A stretch of 7,176 nt of DNA from Svornostia sp051306365 (GTDB taxonomy: Bacteria; Actinomycetota; Thermoleophilia; Solirubrobacterales; Solirubrobacteraceae). How positions within the stretch are numbered: the first letter of the stretch is position 1; every line of letters starts with the position of its first letter. The position numbers and the translations under genes are program-made. Positions 1-6,385 of the stretch are shown piece by piece. The notes under the pieces are model-generated. The model saw only the letters and a list, made by a program, of their open reading frames with translations. It ran no database searches and was not told the DNA's origin. The DNA lies in the NCBI GenBank assembly GCA_051306365.1, contig JBPPNC010000052.1:1-7176 (forward strand), given 5' to 3'.

Positions 1-1455
1 GGCGTCACGGGCGTGGGCGCGGCGCTTGACGCGGCATCGCGCGGGCTGCGCACGGCGCTCATCGAGCGCCGCGACCTCGCCCACGGCACGAGCCGCTGGA
101 GCTCGAAGCTCGTCCATGGCGGTCTGCGCTATCTCGCGGCGGGTGCCGTCGGCATCGCGATGGAGAGCGCGCGCGAGCGGGGGATTCTGCTCGAGCGCAC
201 GGCACCACATCTCGTCCGGCCGATCCGCCAGGTCGTCCCGCTGATTCCCGGCATCCCGCGGGACCTGGAACGCCGGATAGCCGTGGGCCTGCGCCTCGGC
301 GACGGGCTGCGCCGCGCCGCGGGGACGTCGGCCGGGGAACTGCCGCGCACCCACCGGGCCGACCCGGCCGAGCTGCTCGACATCGCGCCCGGCGTCCGAC
401 GCGACCGTCTGCGCGGGGGGCTCGTGGCCTGGGACGCCCAGCTGGAGGACGACGCCCGGCTCGTCGTCGCCCTGGCGCGCACCGCGGCCGCGCACGGCGC
501 GCACATCGTGACGCGCTGCGGGGCCCTGGAGACCGCGCCCGGCGGGGCGCGCGTCCGCGACGAGCTGACGGGGGAGACCTTCGACGTCCGGGCCCGGACC
601 GTGATCCACGCCACCGGTGTGTGGGCGGCGGAGCTCGCATCCGACCTCCGCGTGCGGCCGAGCCGCGGCAGCCACCTCGTCGTCTCGCTCGCCCGGCTCG
701 GCGGCCTCGCCGGCATCGTCAGCGTGCCGGTCCCCGGCGACCCGAGCCGGTTCGTCTTCGCCATACCCCAGCGCTCCGGGCTCGCGTACATCGGCATCAC
801 CGACGAGCCGTTCTCCGGCCCGCTCCCCGACGTGCCGCAGGCGCCAAAGGAGGACATCGCGTTCCTCCTGCACACGATCTCCGGCGCGCTGGAGACCCCG
901 CTGACGCACGCCGACGTGCTCGGCACCTACGCCGGCCTGCGCCCTCTCGTCGACGGCGCACCCGACACCCGGACGGCCGATCTCTCGCGCGAGCACGTCG
1001 TGCTGCGCGGTGCGGGCGGGCTCGTCAGCGTCGTCGGCGGCAAGCTCACGACCTACCGCCGGATGGCCGAGGACGCCGTCGACGCCGCCGTCGAGGAGGG
1101 AGGACTGCGCGCCGGCCCCTGCCGGACCGCGGACGTGCCGCTCGTCGGCGCGGCGCCGCGCCCGGCGCTCGCCGCCGTGCCGGCACCCGCGCGGCTCGTC
1201 GATCGCCATGGGACCGAAGCCCCCGACGTCCTCGCGCTGGCGGGCGGGGATCAGGAGCTGCTCGCCCCGATCGCGCCCGGGCTCGTCGTCCTGCGCGTCG
1301 AGGTCCTGCACGCCGTGCAGGCGGAGGGTGCGCTCGACGCGGACGACGTCCTCGACCGGCGGACGCGGATCGGGCTGGTCCCCGCGACCCGCGCGCAGGT
1401 GCGCCCGCTGGTGCAGTCCCTGACCGCGGTCCGCCCGGAACCGGCCGCGGCATGA
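1..1455 (+). CDS. glpD: Aerobic glycerol-3-phosphate dehydrogenase, 5'-truncated by window
   Basis: FAD enzyme that oxidises sn-glycerol 3-phosphate to dihydroxyacetone phosphate at the inner face of the membrane and passes electrons to quinone. The frame is open from base 1. The first residues, GVTGVGAALDAASRG, are the end of the family's Rossmann FAD-binding glycine motif, so about 15-25 N-terminal residues precede the window. An internal GTG at 13 is not the start. Family signatures follow: SSKLVHGGLRYL (residues 34-45), GTYAGLRPLVDG (308-319), and the C-terminal FAD motif SVVGGKLTTYRRMAED (343-358). Arg314, Arg330 and Lys348 sit where the family keeps substrate-phosphate ligands. A C-terminal helical domain ends with DRRTRIG. 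The visible 484 residues plus the missing start give a normal length of about 500. The stop overlaps the tetR-type start by 4 bases. Identification is firm; the choice of GlpD over a GlpA-type subunit rests on overall similarity and length. Confidence 0.93.
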   Translation, partial: GVTGVGAALDAASRGLRTALIERRDLAHGTSRWSSKLVHGGLRYLAAGAVGIAMESARERGILLERTAPHLVRPIRQVVPLIPGIPRDLERRIAVGLRLGDGLRRAAGTSAGELPRTHRADPAELLDIAPGVRRDRLRGGLVAWDAQLEDDARLVVALARTAAAHGAHIVTRCGALETAPGGARVRDELTGETFDVRARTVIHATGVWAAELASDLRVRPSRGSHLVVSLARLGGLAGIVSVPVPGDPSRFVFAIPQRSGLAYIGITDEPFSGPLPDVPQAPKEDIAFLLHTISGALETPLTHADVLGTYAGLRPLVDGAPDTRTADLSREHVVLRGAGGLVSVVGGKLTTYRRMAEDAVDAAVEEGGLRAGPCRTADVPLVGAAPRPALAAVPAPARLVDRHGTEAPDVLALAGGDQELLAPIAPGLVVLRVEVLHAVQAEGALDADDVLDRRTRIGLVPATRAQVRPLVQSLTAVRPEPAAA

Positions 1456-2021
1456 CCGACGCCACGACGCAGGCGATCCTCGACGCGACGCGCGGCTCGG
1501 TCCTGGACTTCGGCGTCCGGCGCACGACGCTGACCGACATCGCACGCCGCGCGGGCGTGAGCCGGATGACGGTCTACCGCCGCTACCCGGACGTCGACGC
1601 GGTGCTCCTGGACCTCATGACCCGCGAGTTCGGCGCAAGCCTCGAGGACACTGCCGCGGCCGCGATGGCTGGGGCGACCGACGGGCGCGGGCGGTTGCGC
1701 CTGCAGATCGTCGCGGGTCTCGAGGCGCTGCGCGCCCACCCGCTGCTGCGCAAGGTCGTCGAGGCCGAGCCGGAACTGCTGCTGCCCTACGTGCTCGGTC
1801 GCCTGGGGGCGTCGCAGCGCCACGCGCTCGTCCTGCTCACCGCCGGGGTCGTCGCCGGGCAGGCCGACGGGTCGATCCGCATCGGCGACCCGGAGCTCAT
1901 GGCCCGCGCACTGCTGCTGTGTGCGCAGTCGTTCCTCTTCCTGGCCGAGGACGACGCGGCCACCGCGGCGCTTGACGGTGAGCTGGGTCGGATCGTCGAC
2001 GCGATGCTCGCCCCGCCCTGA
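1452..2021 (+). CDS. TetR/AcrR-family transcriptional repressor
   Basis: Predicted ligand-responsive DNA-binding repressor of 189 aa, a usual length for TetR proteins. The N-terminal helix-turn-helix is clear at residues 21-52: TLTDIARRAGVSRMTVYRRY, then DVDAVLLDLM, the typical end of helix 3 and start of helix 4. The remainder is an alanine/leucine-rich all-helical ligand-binding and dimerisation domain with no signature I can assign to an inducer. The ATG at 1452 lies inside the ATGA overlap with the glpD stop, which argues for translational coupling and decides the start; a longer frame reaching back into glpD is a shadow. Its position after glpD suggests it controls this operon or related lipid/glycerol genes, but that is inference. 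No operator can be tested because the glpD promoter is outside the window. Confidence 0.9.
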   Translation: MTDATTQAILDATRGSVLDFGVRRTTLTDIARRAGVSRMTVYRRYPDVDAVLLDLMTREFGASLEDTAAAAMAGATDGRGRLRLQIVAGLEALRAHPLLRKVVEAEPELLLPYVLGRLGASQRHALVLLTAGVVAGQADGSIRIGDPELMARALLLCAQSFLFLAEDDAATAALDGELGRIVDAMLAPP

Positions 2022-2041
2022 CGTCCGGCCCCGGAACTCGT

Positions 2042-2058
2042 GGTCGCTGCCGACGACC
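2042..2058 (+). terminator. Weak hairpin in convergent gap after tetR
   Basis: A 5-bp stem (GGTCG/CGACC) with a 7-base loop starts 20 bases after the repressor stop; a perfect 10-bp palindrome, CGGGATCCCG, follows at 2064-2073. There is no T-tract. The 130-base gap (2022-2151) between the convergent genes holds nothing else I can support, and such short dyads are common by chance at this GC content. Confidence 0.2.
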
Positions 2059-2151
2059 CACGGCGGGATCCCGATCTCTGGCGCGCCTCCGCGGCGCAGT
2101 CGCTCGAGCTGACCGTGCGACCGCGTGATCGTCCCCGCCGAGGACTGAGCG

Positions 2152-2544
2152 CTATGCCTCGGCGCTGCGCCGGGCCACGAGATCGCGCAGCCGCTCGACC
2201 GCCTCGGGCGTGGACTTGCGCAGCTTGCGGATGTCCCAGCCGGTCAGCGTGATGAGCAGCATGGGGGAGGTGGCAGTGACCGTCGCGTTGCGCTGGCTGC
2301 GCTCGAGCACGCCCATCTCGCCGATGACGTCACCCGGGCCGAGCTCGGCGATCTGCTCGCCGCCGCGCTCGACCTTGGCCGTGCCCTCCTCGATGGCGAG
2401 CAGGTCGTAGGCGTAGTCGCCCTCGCGCACGAGCTCCTTGCCGGCGGGCACGGACACCTCCGCTGCGAGCGCCGCGATGTGACCGAGGGCCTCCTCGCCG
2501 AGATCGGCGAAGACCGGGATCCGCTGCAGGCGTCCTGCGTCCAT
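2152..2544 (-). CDS. Stand-alone cyclic nucleotide-binding domain protein
   Basis: A 130-aa cytoplasmic protein consisting of one CRP-type cyclic nucleotide-binding domain. It opens with the usual helix (LQRIPVFADLGEEAL, 6-20), then the beta-roll with VPAGKELVREGD (32-43) and EEGTAKVER (52-60). The phosphate-binding cassette GDVIGEMGVLERSQRNATV spans 71-89; Glu76 and Arg85 match the residues that bind ribose and cyclic phosphate in family members. After a short C-terminal helix (113-126) it ends, so it has no helix-turn-helix and is not a complete CRP/FNR regulator. The start at 2544 is chosen because a strong GGAGG lies 5 bases upstream; a 15-residue longer frame from 2589 lacks domain similarity. 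It is transcribed divergently from the first usp gene. It probably senses cAMP or another nucleotide and acts on a partner protein; the partner is unknown. Confidence 0.88.
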   Translation of the reverse strand: MDAGRLQRIPVFADLGEEALGHIAALAAEVSVPAGKELVREGDYAYDLLAIEEGTAKVERGGEQIAELGPGDVIGEMGVLERSQRNATVTATSPMLLITLTGWDIRKLRKSTPEAVERLRDLVARRSAEA

Positions 2545-2706
2545 GTGTTCCTCCGACTCGAGTGACCCGACCCGCGCATCCTCTCGCATCCGGGGGACGG
2601 CGGGCGTCCGTACTCGTCCGCACGAGGATCCGCGGTCACCGCCCTGTCGGTCGGCCGGTCCGCCGCGTACGGTCTTGCCTGCCCACGTCCCACCTGCGGA
2701 GGCCCG
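2545..2706. promoter_or_regulatory. Divergent promoter/operator region between CNBD and usp genes
   Basis: This 162-base gap must carry promoters for both divergent genes. Seen directly: an inverted repeat GGACG-N5-CGTCC at 2595-2609; a second, CTCGT-N4-ACGAG, at 2613-2626; and a near-perfect direct repeat, CGTCCGTAC at 2605-2613 and CGTCCGCAC at 2615-2623, offset by exactly 10 bases (one helical turn). TACGGTC at 2668-2674 could be the -10 element (TAnnnT) of the usp gene; the same heptamer recurs before the second usp gene. I cannot see a convincing -35. The usp ribosome site GGAGG is at 2698-2702. The phased repeats suit a dimeric regulator, but this is inferred and chance dyads are frequent in such GC-rich DNA. 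Confidence 0.45.
2549..2554 (-). promoter_or_regulatory. Ribosome binding site deciding the CNBD start
   Basis: On the minus strand GGAGGA lies just before ACAC-ATG, an optimal Shine-Dalgarno spacing. This fixes the start at 2544 rather than at the in-frame ATG at 2589. Confidence 0.75.
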
Positions 2707-3585
2707 ATGCTCACCAAGATCCTCGCCGGAGTCGACGGCTCACCCGGCTCGCGCGACGCCGCGGCGCTCGCCGCCGCGCTCGGCGGTGCGACCGGGGCCG
2801 CCGTGGAGCTCGTCGGGGTGTTCCACGACCCGCGCGTGCATCGGCCCGGGCGCCACCACCCCGACCCGCAGGCCGAGGGTGCCCTCGAGACTGCAGTGGG
2901 GGCGATCGGCAACGAGGTGGCGCCGGCGGCGACCGTGCGCGTGGTCGCCGACCACGCTGCGGCGCGCGGCCTGCAGCACGCCGCGCAGGAGGACGGAGCG
3001 TCGCTGCTCGTCCTCGGGTCGGCCGAGGGCGGGGAGACCGGGTGCGTCCGCGCCGGGCGGGTCGCACGGCAGGCGATGCGTTCGGCGCCGTGTCCGGTGC
3101 TCATCGTCGCGCGCGACGCGACCCCGGCGCTGGAGCGCGTCGTCGCGGGCCTGGACGGGAGCGCCGAGTCGCAGCTCGCGCTGGCGACCGCCCGCGAGCT
3201 GGCGACCGCAACGGGCGCCGAGCTGCTCGTGGTCGCGGTCGTCGACGACCGGTTTCCGGTCTCGCACGTCCCCGGTGGGGTGATCGTCGACCTCGCCGAC
3301 TGGGAGCGGATCGTCGCGGCGGACCGCGCCCACATGCAGGCCATGCTCGACCGGCTCGTGCCCGAGGGTGACGGGGTGCGCGGCGAGTTGCGCGTGGGCG
3401 ATCCCACCGACGGTCTCGTGACCGCGGCGATCGGCGCGGATCTGCTCGTCGTCGGCTCGCGCCGGTGGGGCCGCCTGTCGCGCGTGGTCCTCGGCAGCAC
3501 CGCCGAAGACCTCGTCGCGTTGTCGCCCTGCTCGGTGCTCGTCGTGCCGCGCCCGGACACCGAGCCGGACGTCAGCTCCCCGTGA
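2707..3585 (+). CDS. Tandem-domain universal stress protein (UspA family) 1
   Basis: Cytoplasmic 292-aa protein made of two UspA domains, the common double form in actinobacteria. Domain 1 (about 3-137) begins ILAGVDGSPGSRDAA and ends APCPVLIVARD. Domain 2 (about 142-285) begins LERVVAGLDGSAESQLAL and ends SPCSVLVVPRP. The nucleotide motif G-x2-G-x9-G-S/T is near-canonical in domain 2 (Gly250, then GRLSRVVLGST to 265), except that the second glycine is Arg253. In domain 1 (from Gly104, GSAEGGETG) it is degraded: the second glycine is Glu107 and the final Gly-Ser/Thr is lost. So domain 2 is the likelier ATP/AMP binder. The start is supported by GGAGG 4 bases upstream. A 172-base gap with its own candidate promoter separates it from the next usp gene, so the two may be separate transcripts. 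Family members help survival under hypoxia, starvation or oxidative stress; the trigger here is unknown. Confidence 0.92.
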   Translation: MLTKILAGVDGSPGSRDAAALAAALGGATGAAVELVGVFHDPRVHRPGRHHPDPQAEGALETAVGAIGNEVAPAATVRVVADHAAARGLQHAAQEDGASLLVLGSAEGGETGCVRAGRVARQAMRSAPCPVLIVARDATPALERVVAGLDGSAESQLALATARELATATGAELLVVAVVDDRFPVSHVPGGVIVDLADWERIVAADRAHMQAMLDRLVPEGDGVRGELRVGDPTDGLVTAAIGADLLVVGSRRWGRLSRVVLGSTAEDLVALSPCSVLVVPRPDTEPDVSSP

Positions 3586-3702
3586 CCAGGTAGCCGCCTT
3601 AGGACTTCTGCAGGGCGCTGCACGGGATCGAGGACGGCGGCCTGAGCGCGTCGACCGGTTCGGATCGCGGAGATGCCGTCGCCCGGTCCGTACATGAAGC
3701 GG

Positions 3703-3740
3703 ATGTGTGCGGCGCGCCGCAGGGGTACGGTCCGGGGACC
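3703..3740 (+). promoter_or_regulatory. Candidate promoter and operator of the second usp gene
   Basis: A perfect 14-bp palindrome, TGCGGCGCGCCGCA (3708-3721), lies immediately upstream of TACGGTC (3726-3732), a possible TAnnnT -10 box 25 bases before the start codon. An inverted repeat GGTCC-GG-GGACC (3729-3740) overlaps the putative -10. A repressor or activator dimer bound here would lie across the promoter spacer. Further upstream a direct repeat, CTGCAGGG at 3608 and CTGCACGG at 3618, is spaced by 10 bases. The rest of the 172-base gap (3586-3757) shows nothing else. Confidence 0.4.
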
Positions 3741-3747
3741 ACCGATC

Positions 3748-3752
3748 GGAGG
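3748..3752 (+). promoter_or_regulatory. Ribosome binding site deciding the second usp start
   Basis: GGAGG followed by TCGAG and then ATG at 3758. It selects this start over an in-frame GTG at 3707, whose 17 extra residues do not resemble a Usp N-terminus. Confidence 0.75.
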
Positions 3753-3757
3753 TCGAG

Positions 3758-4630
3758 ATGCTGAACACCATCATCGTCGGGGTCGACGGCCGGCCGGGCG
3801 GCGACGACGCGCTGGCGCTCGCACGGCGCCTGTCCCAGCTCGACGACGCCGAGCTCGTCGTCACGGACGTGACGATCACCGCGGCCGGCCAGGGCCTCCG
3901 CACCGCCGAGTCGGATGAGGCGGCCGCCCGCCATGGCCTGGCACGGGCGAGGTCCCACGCCGGAGACGCCGAGAACATCAGCTTCGCGGAGAGCGCCGGG
4001 CCGACCCCCGCGTCCGCGCTCGAGCACATTGCCGCCGAGCGTGGGGCGGACCTCATCGTGGTCGGCGCGTCGCATCGCGCCCCGGTGGGGCGGGTCCTCG
4101 GGGGCAGCGTCCTGACCGAACTGCTGCGCGGCGGCGTGCCCGTGGCCGTGGCCCCGCGCGGCTTCGCGGAGCAGCCTGCGCGGCCGTGGAGCAGCGTCGC
4201 GGTGGCGGTGGACGACAGCGACGCGTCGGACGCCGCGGTGCGGTTCGCCGCAGCGCTGACGAAGGTGGTGGAGGAGCCGCTCGGCGAGGTCGACCTCGTC
4301 GCCGTCGACCCGCGGCCGGCGCTGGAGCACTTCCCGGACGGCACGCCGGTGGAGGCCGGCGAGGAACGCCGCTCGCAGTTCGACGCGATCGTCGAGCGCG
4401 CGTCGGCGCAGCTGCCCGGCGACGTCCGCGTGAGCGACACGCGCGCGTACGGGCTGCCCGAGCAGGCGCTCGCCGACATCAGCACGGAGCGGGACGTCCT
4501 CATCTGCGGCGCGCACGGCCGCGGGACGCTCGGCCGCCTCCTGTTCGGCAGCGTGTCGGAGACGGTCGCCGCGCAGACGTCGTGCCCGCTCATCGTCGTT
4601 CCCGTCGCCGCGGACCGCGCCCGGTCGTGA
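3758..4630 (+). CDS. Tandem-domain universal stress protein (UspA family) 2
   Basis: Second 290-aa double UspA protein, only distantly similar to the first. Domain 1 (about 2-135) starts NTIIVGVDGRPGGDDAL; its nucleotide loop runs from Gly103 (GASHRAPVGRVLGGS, 103-117), with His106 replacing the second glycine, a variant I recall from actinobacterial Usps. Domain 2 (about 145-285) starts SSVAVAVDDSDASDAAV and carries a textbook G-x2-G-x9-G-S loop, GAHGRGTLGRLLFGS (251-265), so it should bind ATP or a related nucleotide. ATG 3758 follows a good ribosome site. The stop overlaps the next start (GTGA at 4627-4630), so this protein and the fused kinase are made together. In mycobacteria a double Usp (Rv2005c) neighbours an equivalent kinase (Rv2004c) in the DosR dormancy regulon; a similar stress role is inferred, not shown. 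Confidence 0.92.
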   Translation: MLNTIIVGVDGRPGGDDALALARRLSQLDDAELVVTDVTITAAGQGLRTAESDEAAARHGLARARSHAGDAENISFAESAGPTPASALEHIAAERGADLIVVGASHRAPVGRVLGGSVLTELLRGGVPVAVAPRGFAEQPARPWSSVAVAVDDSDASDAAVRFAAALTKVVEEPLGEVDLVAVDPRPALEHFPDGTPVEAGEERRSQFDAIVERASAQLPGDVRVSDTRAYGLPEQALADISTERDVLICGAHGRGTLGRLLFGSVSETVAAQTSCPLIVVPVAADRARS

Positions 4631-6210
4631 GCGGGCCGGCGACCACTGCGGACGCGCGCGCCGTGCCCCTCCAGGAGCGGTTGCGCCGCGCGCTGCAGCA
4701 CGTCAATGACCCGCCGGTGCAACTGCGAGAGACGCACCTCTCGTGGGTGCTGCTGACCCCGGACCGCGCGGTCAAGCTGCGCAAGCCGGTGCGGCACGCG
4801 TTCGTCGACCAGTCGACGCCTGAGCTGCGCCGGCGGCTGTCCGAGGCCGAGGCGCGGATCAACGCGGAGCTCGCGCCGGGCCTCGTGCTGGGCGTGCGCG
4901 CAGTTGTGCCGATGAACACCTCCTTCGTGCTCGCACCGCCGCACACGCCCGGCGCGGTCGACTGGGTCGTGGAGATGCGCCGGTTCGACGAGGACCGCAC
5001 CATGGCCTCGCTCCTGCAGGCGGGGGAGCTGACGGGACAGGACGTGGAGGCCGTCGCGCGCCGGCTCGCCGCATTTCACCGAGGCGCCGAGCCCCGGCAC
5101 GTCCCGTCGCCGCTGGGGCGGGTCCAGGCGATGTGCGACCGCAACGCAGAGGAGCTCCTGCCCCTCGTCGACGGGCTCATCCCGGCCGAGGAGCTGCTCG
5201 CCGCCGAGCGCTTTGCGGCGGCGTTCGTCGTCGGACACCGGGATGAGCTGGCCGCCCGCGCGGCGTCCGGGCACGTCATCGACGCGCACGGCGACGTGCG
5301 CGCCGAGCATGTCGTGCTGGAGGACGATGACGTCCTCGTGGTCGACCGGCTCGAGTTCGACCGTGAGCTGCGGACGGTCGACGCCGCCGACGACCTCGCG
5401 TTCCTCGTCATGGACCTCCTGTCCCTCGGCGGCGCCGCCGAGGCCCGCGACCTCGTCGCCGCGTACCGCGAGGCGGGCGGCGACCCGGGCAGCGACGCGC
5501 TCATCGCGTTCTTCGCGGTGTACCGGGCGCTCGTGCGCACGAAGGTCGCGCTGCTGCGTGCCGCCGAGCTCACGGGGGACGCCAAGACCGACAGTGTGGA
5601 GCAGGCACGTTCGCTGTTGGCGCTCGCCTCGCGGCTGGCCTGGCGCGGCCGCGGGCCGATGCTCCTGCTCGTGACCGGCCCGCCCGGCAGCGGCAAGTCG
5701 ACGCTTGCCCACGCGCTCGCCGCTGCGAGTGGGCTGCCGGTCCTGTCGTCGGATCGAGAGCGCAAGCGCGCGCTCGGTCTCGACGAGACGGCCACCGCGC
5801 CCGCCGCGAGCTACGGAGACGCGCAGCGGGCGGATGTCTACCGCCACCTCGCCCACGGCGCGAGTGAGCTGCTCCCCGGGGGCGGCGCCATCGTCGACGC
5901 GACGTTCGTCACGCCGGACCTGCAGCAGGCGTTCCTCGACGCGCTGCCGGACCCCGCGCACGCGGCGCTGCGCGTCGTGCGCTGCAGCCTGCCCGCCGAT
6001 GTGGCCGATGCGCGCGTCCGCGCGCGGCGGCCGGACGACGCGGCCGGGTCGGATGCCGGGCCGGAGGTGGCGGCCCGTCTGGCCCAGGGAATGACGGCGT
6101 TCCCGGTGCCGTCGCGCCAGCGGCTCGTGGTCGACACCGACGCCGACGAGGCCGAGATGGTCGGCCGCATCGCCGCCTGGCTCGACGAGGTTATGGCTCA
6201 GGACGGCTGA
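4627..6210 (+). CDS. Fused phosphotransferase-like / P-loop kinase protein
   Basis: A 527-aa two-domain protein of the type annotated as bifunctional aminoglycoside phosphotransferase/ATP-binding protein (COG2187 plus COG0645). The N-terminal half (about 15-330) is APH/kinase-like: VKLRKPV (49-55) supplies the candidate ATP-contacting lysine, WVVEMRRFDED the hinge, HGDVRAEH (221-228) the catalytic loop with Asp223 as likely base, and VVDRLEFD (238-245) the metal-binding segment followed by DDLAFLVMDL. The C-terminal half has a perfect Walker A, GPPGSGKST (351-359), then LSSDRERK and VDATF, as in small-molecule kinases of the gluconate-kinase/zeta-toxin-like fold. The substrate is unknown; antibiotic resistance should not be assumed. 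The GTG start at 4627 lies in the stop overlap with usp 2 and has no clear ribosome site of its own, consistent with translational coupling. Length fits the mycobacterial relative Rv2004c (about 500 aa). Confidence 0.88.
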   Translation: MSGPATTADARAVPLQERLRRALQHVNDPPVQLRETHLSWVLLTPDRAVKLRKPVRHAFVDQSTPELRRRLSEAEARINAELAPGLVLGVRAVVPMNTSFVLAPPHTPGAVDWVVEMRRFDEDRTMASLLQAGELTGQDVEAVARRLAAFHRGAEPRHVPSPLGRVQAMCDRNAEELLPLVDGLIPAEELLAAERFAAAFVVGHRDELAARAASGHVIDAHGDVRAEHVVLEDDDVLVVDRLEFDRELRTVDAADDLAFLVMDLLSLGGAAEARDLVAAYREAGGDPGSDALIAFFAVYRALVRTKVALLRAAELTGDAKTDSVEQARSLLALASRLAWRGRGPMLLLVTGPPGSGKSTLAHALAAASGLPVLSSDRERKRALGLDETATAPAASYGDAQRADVYRHLAHGASELLPGGGAIVDATFVTPDLQQAFLDALPDPAHAALRVVRCSLPADVADARVRARRPDDAAGSDAGPEVAARLAQGMTAFPVPSRQRLVVDTDADEAEMVGRIAAWLDEVMAQDG

Positions 6211-6266
6211 CCGCGTTCAAGCCGCGACGGGACGTGGGGGCGCCGGGTAGCGGCCCGGAACGACGA

Positions 6267-6288
6267 GAGCCGGCCCTGCGGCCGGCTC
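6267..6288 (+). terminator. Strong GC hairpin after the usp-kinase operon
   Basis: A perfect 9-bp stem (GAGCCGGCC/GGCCGGCTC) around a CTGC tetraloop, 56 bases after the kinase stop. There is no T-run after it, which is usual for the 'I-shaped' terminators proposed in high-GC actinobacteria. It is the best candidate to end the usp-kinase transcript. Confidence 0.6.
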
Positions 6289-6311
6289 CGGTGCATAGGC
6301 CACTTCCAAGA

Positions 6312-6340
6312 ATGGCCCGATGCCAGGAAGCATGGGCCAT
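6312..6340 (-). terminator. Bulged hairpin, probable terminator of the minus-strand gene
   Basis: A 7-bp outer stem (ATGGCCC/GGGCCAT), a single bulged G, a 4-bp inner stem (ATGC/GCAT) and a 6-base loop. Read on the minus strand it begins 45 bases after the stop at 6386 and is followed by TCTT, a short T-rich tail, so it better suits the minus-strand gene. A weaker dyad (GAGCT/AGCTC, 6357-6374) lies between. The 175-base convergent gap holds no gene I can support. Confidence 0.5.
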
Positions 6341-6385
6341 CAGAGGACGCGCACGCGAGCTCCTGTACAAGCTCCAAGCAAATCG

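Noticed and set aside
621..1451. In-frame upstream extension of the TetR gene inside glpD
   Set aside because: The extension is arginine/proline-rich shadow sequence. The ATG in the ATGA overlap starts right before the HTH domain and gives the normal family length.
3599..3616. DosR-box-like half-site (GGACTTCTG) upstream of the second usp gene
   Set aside because: Only one half resembles the mycobacterial GGGACTT-type box; the symmetric CCC side is absent, and it lies about 150 bases from the start.
3707..3757. Longer start for the second Usp
   Set aside because: The 17 added residues are not Usp-like, overlap the candidate promoter, and a good ribosome site precedes ATG 3758.
2740..5961. 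Very long minus-strand open frame antisense to the usp and kinase genes
   Set aside because: It is low-complexity Arg/Ala/Gly-rich sequence with no domain, opposite three strong family-matched genes. Long antisense frames are expected at this GC content.
6212..6228. tRNA T-arm-like sequence (CGCG-TTCAAGC-CGCG) after the kinase gene
   Set aside because: No matching acceptor stem, anticodon arm or D-arm lies upstream, and no CCA-compatible end follows. It is probably a chance hairpin, not a tRNA or attachment site.
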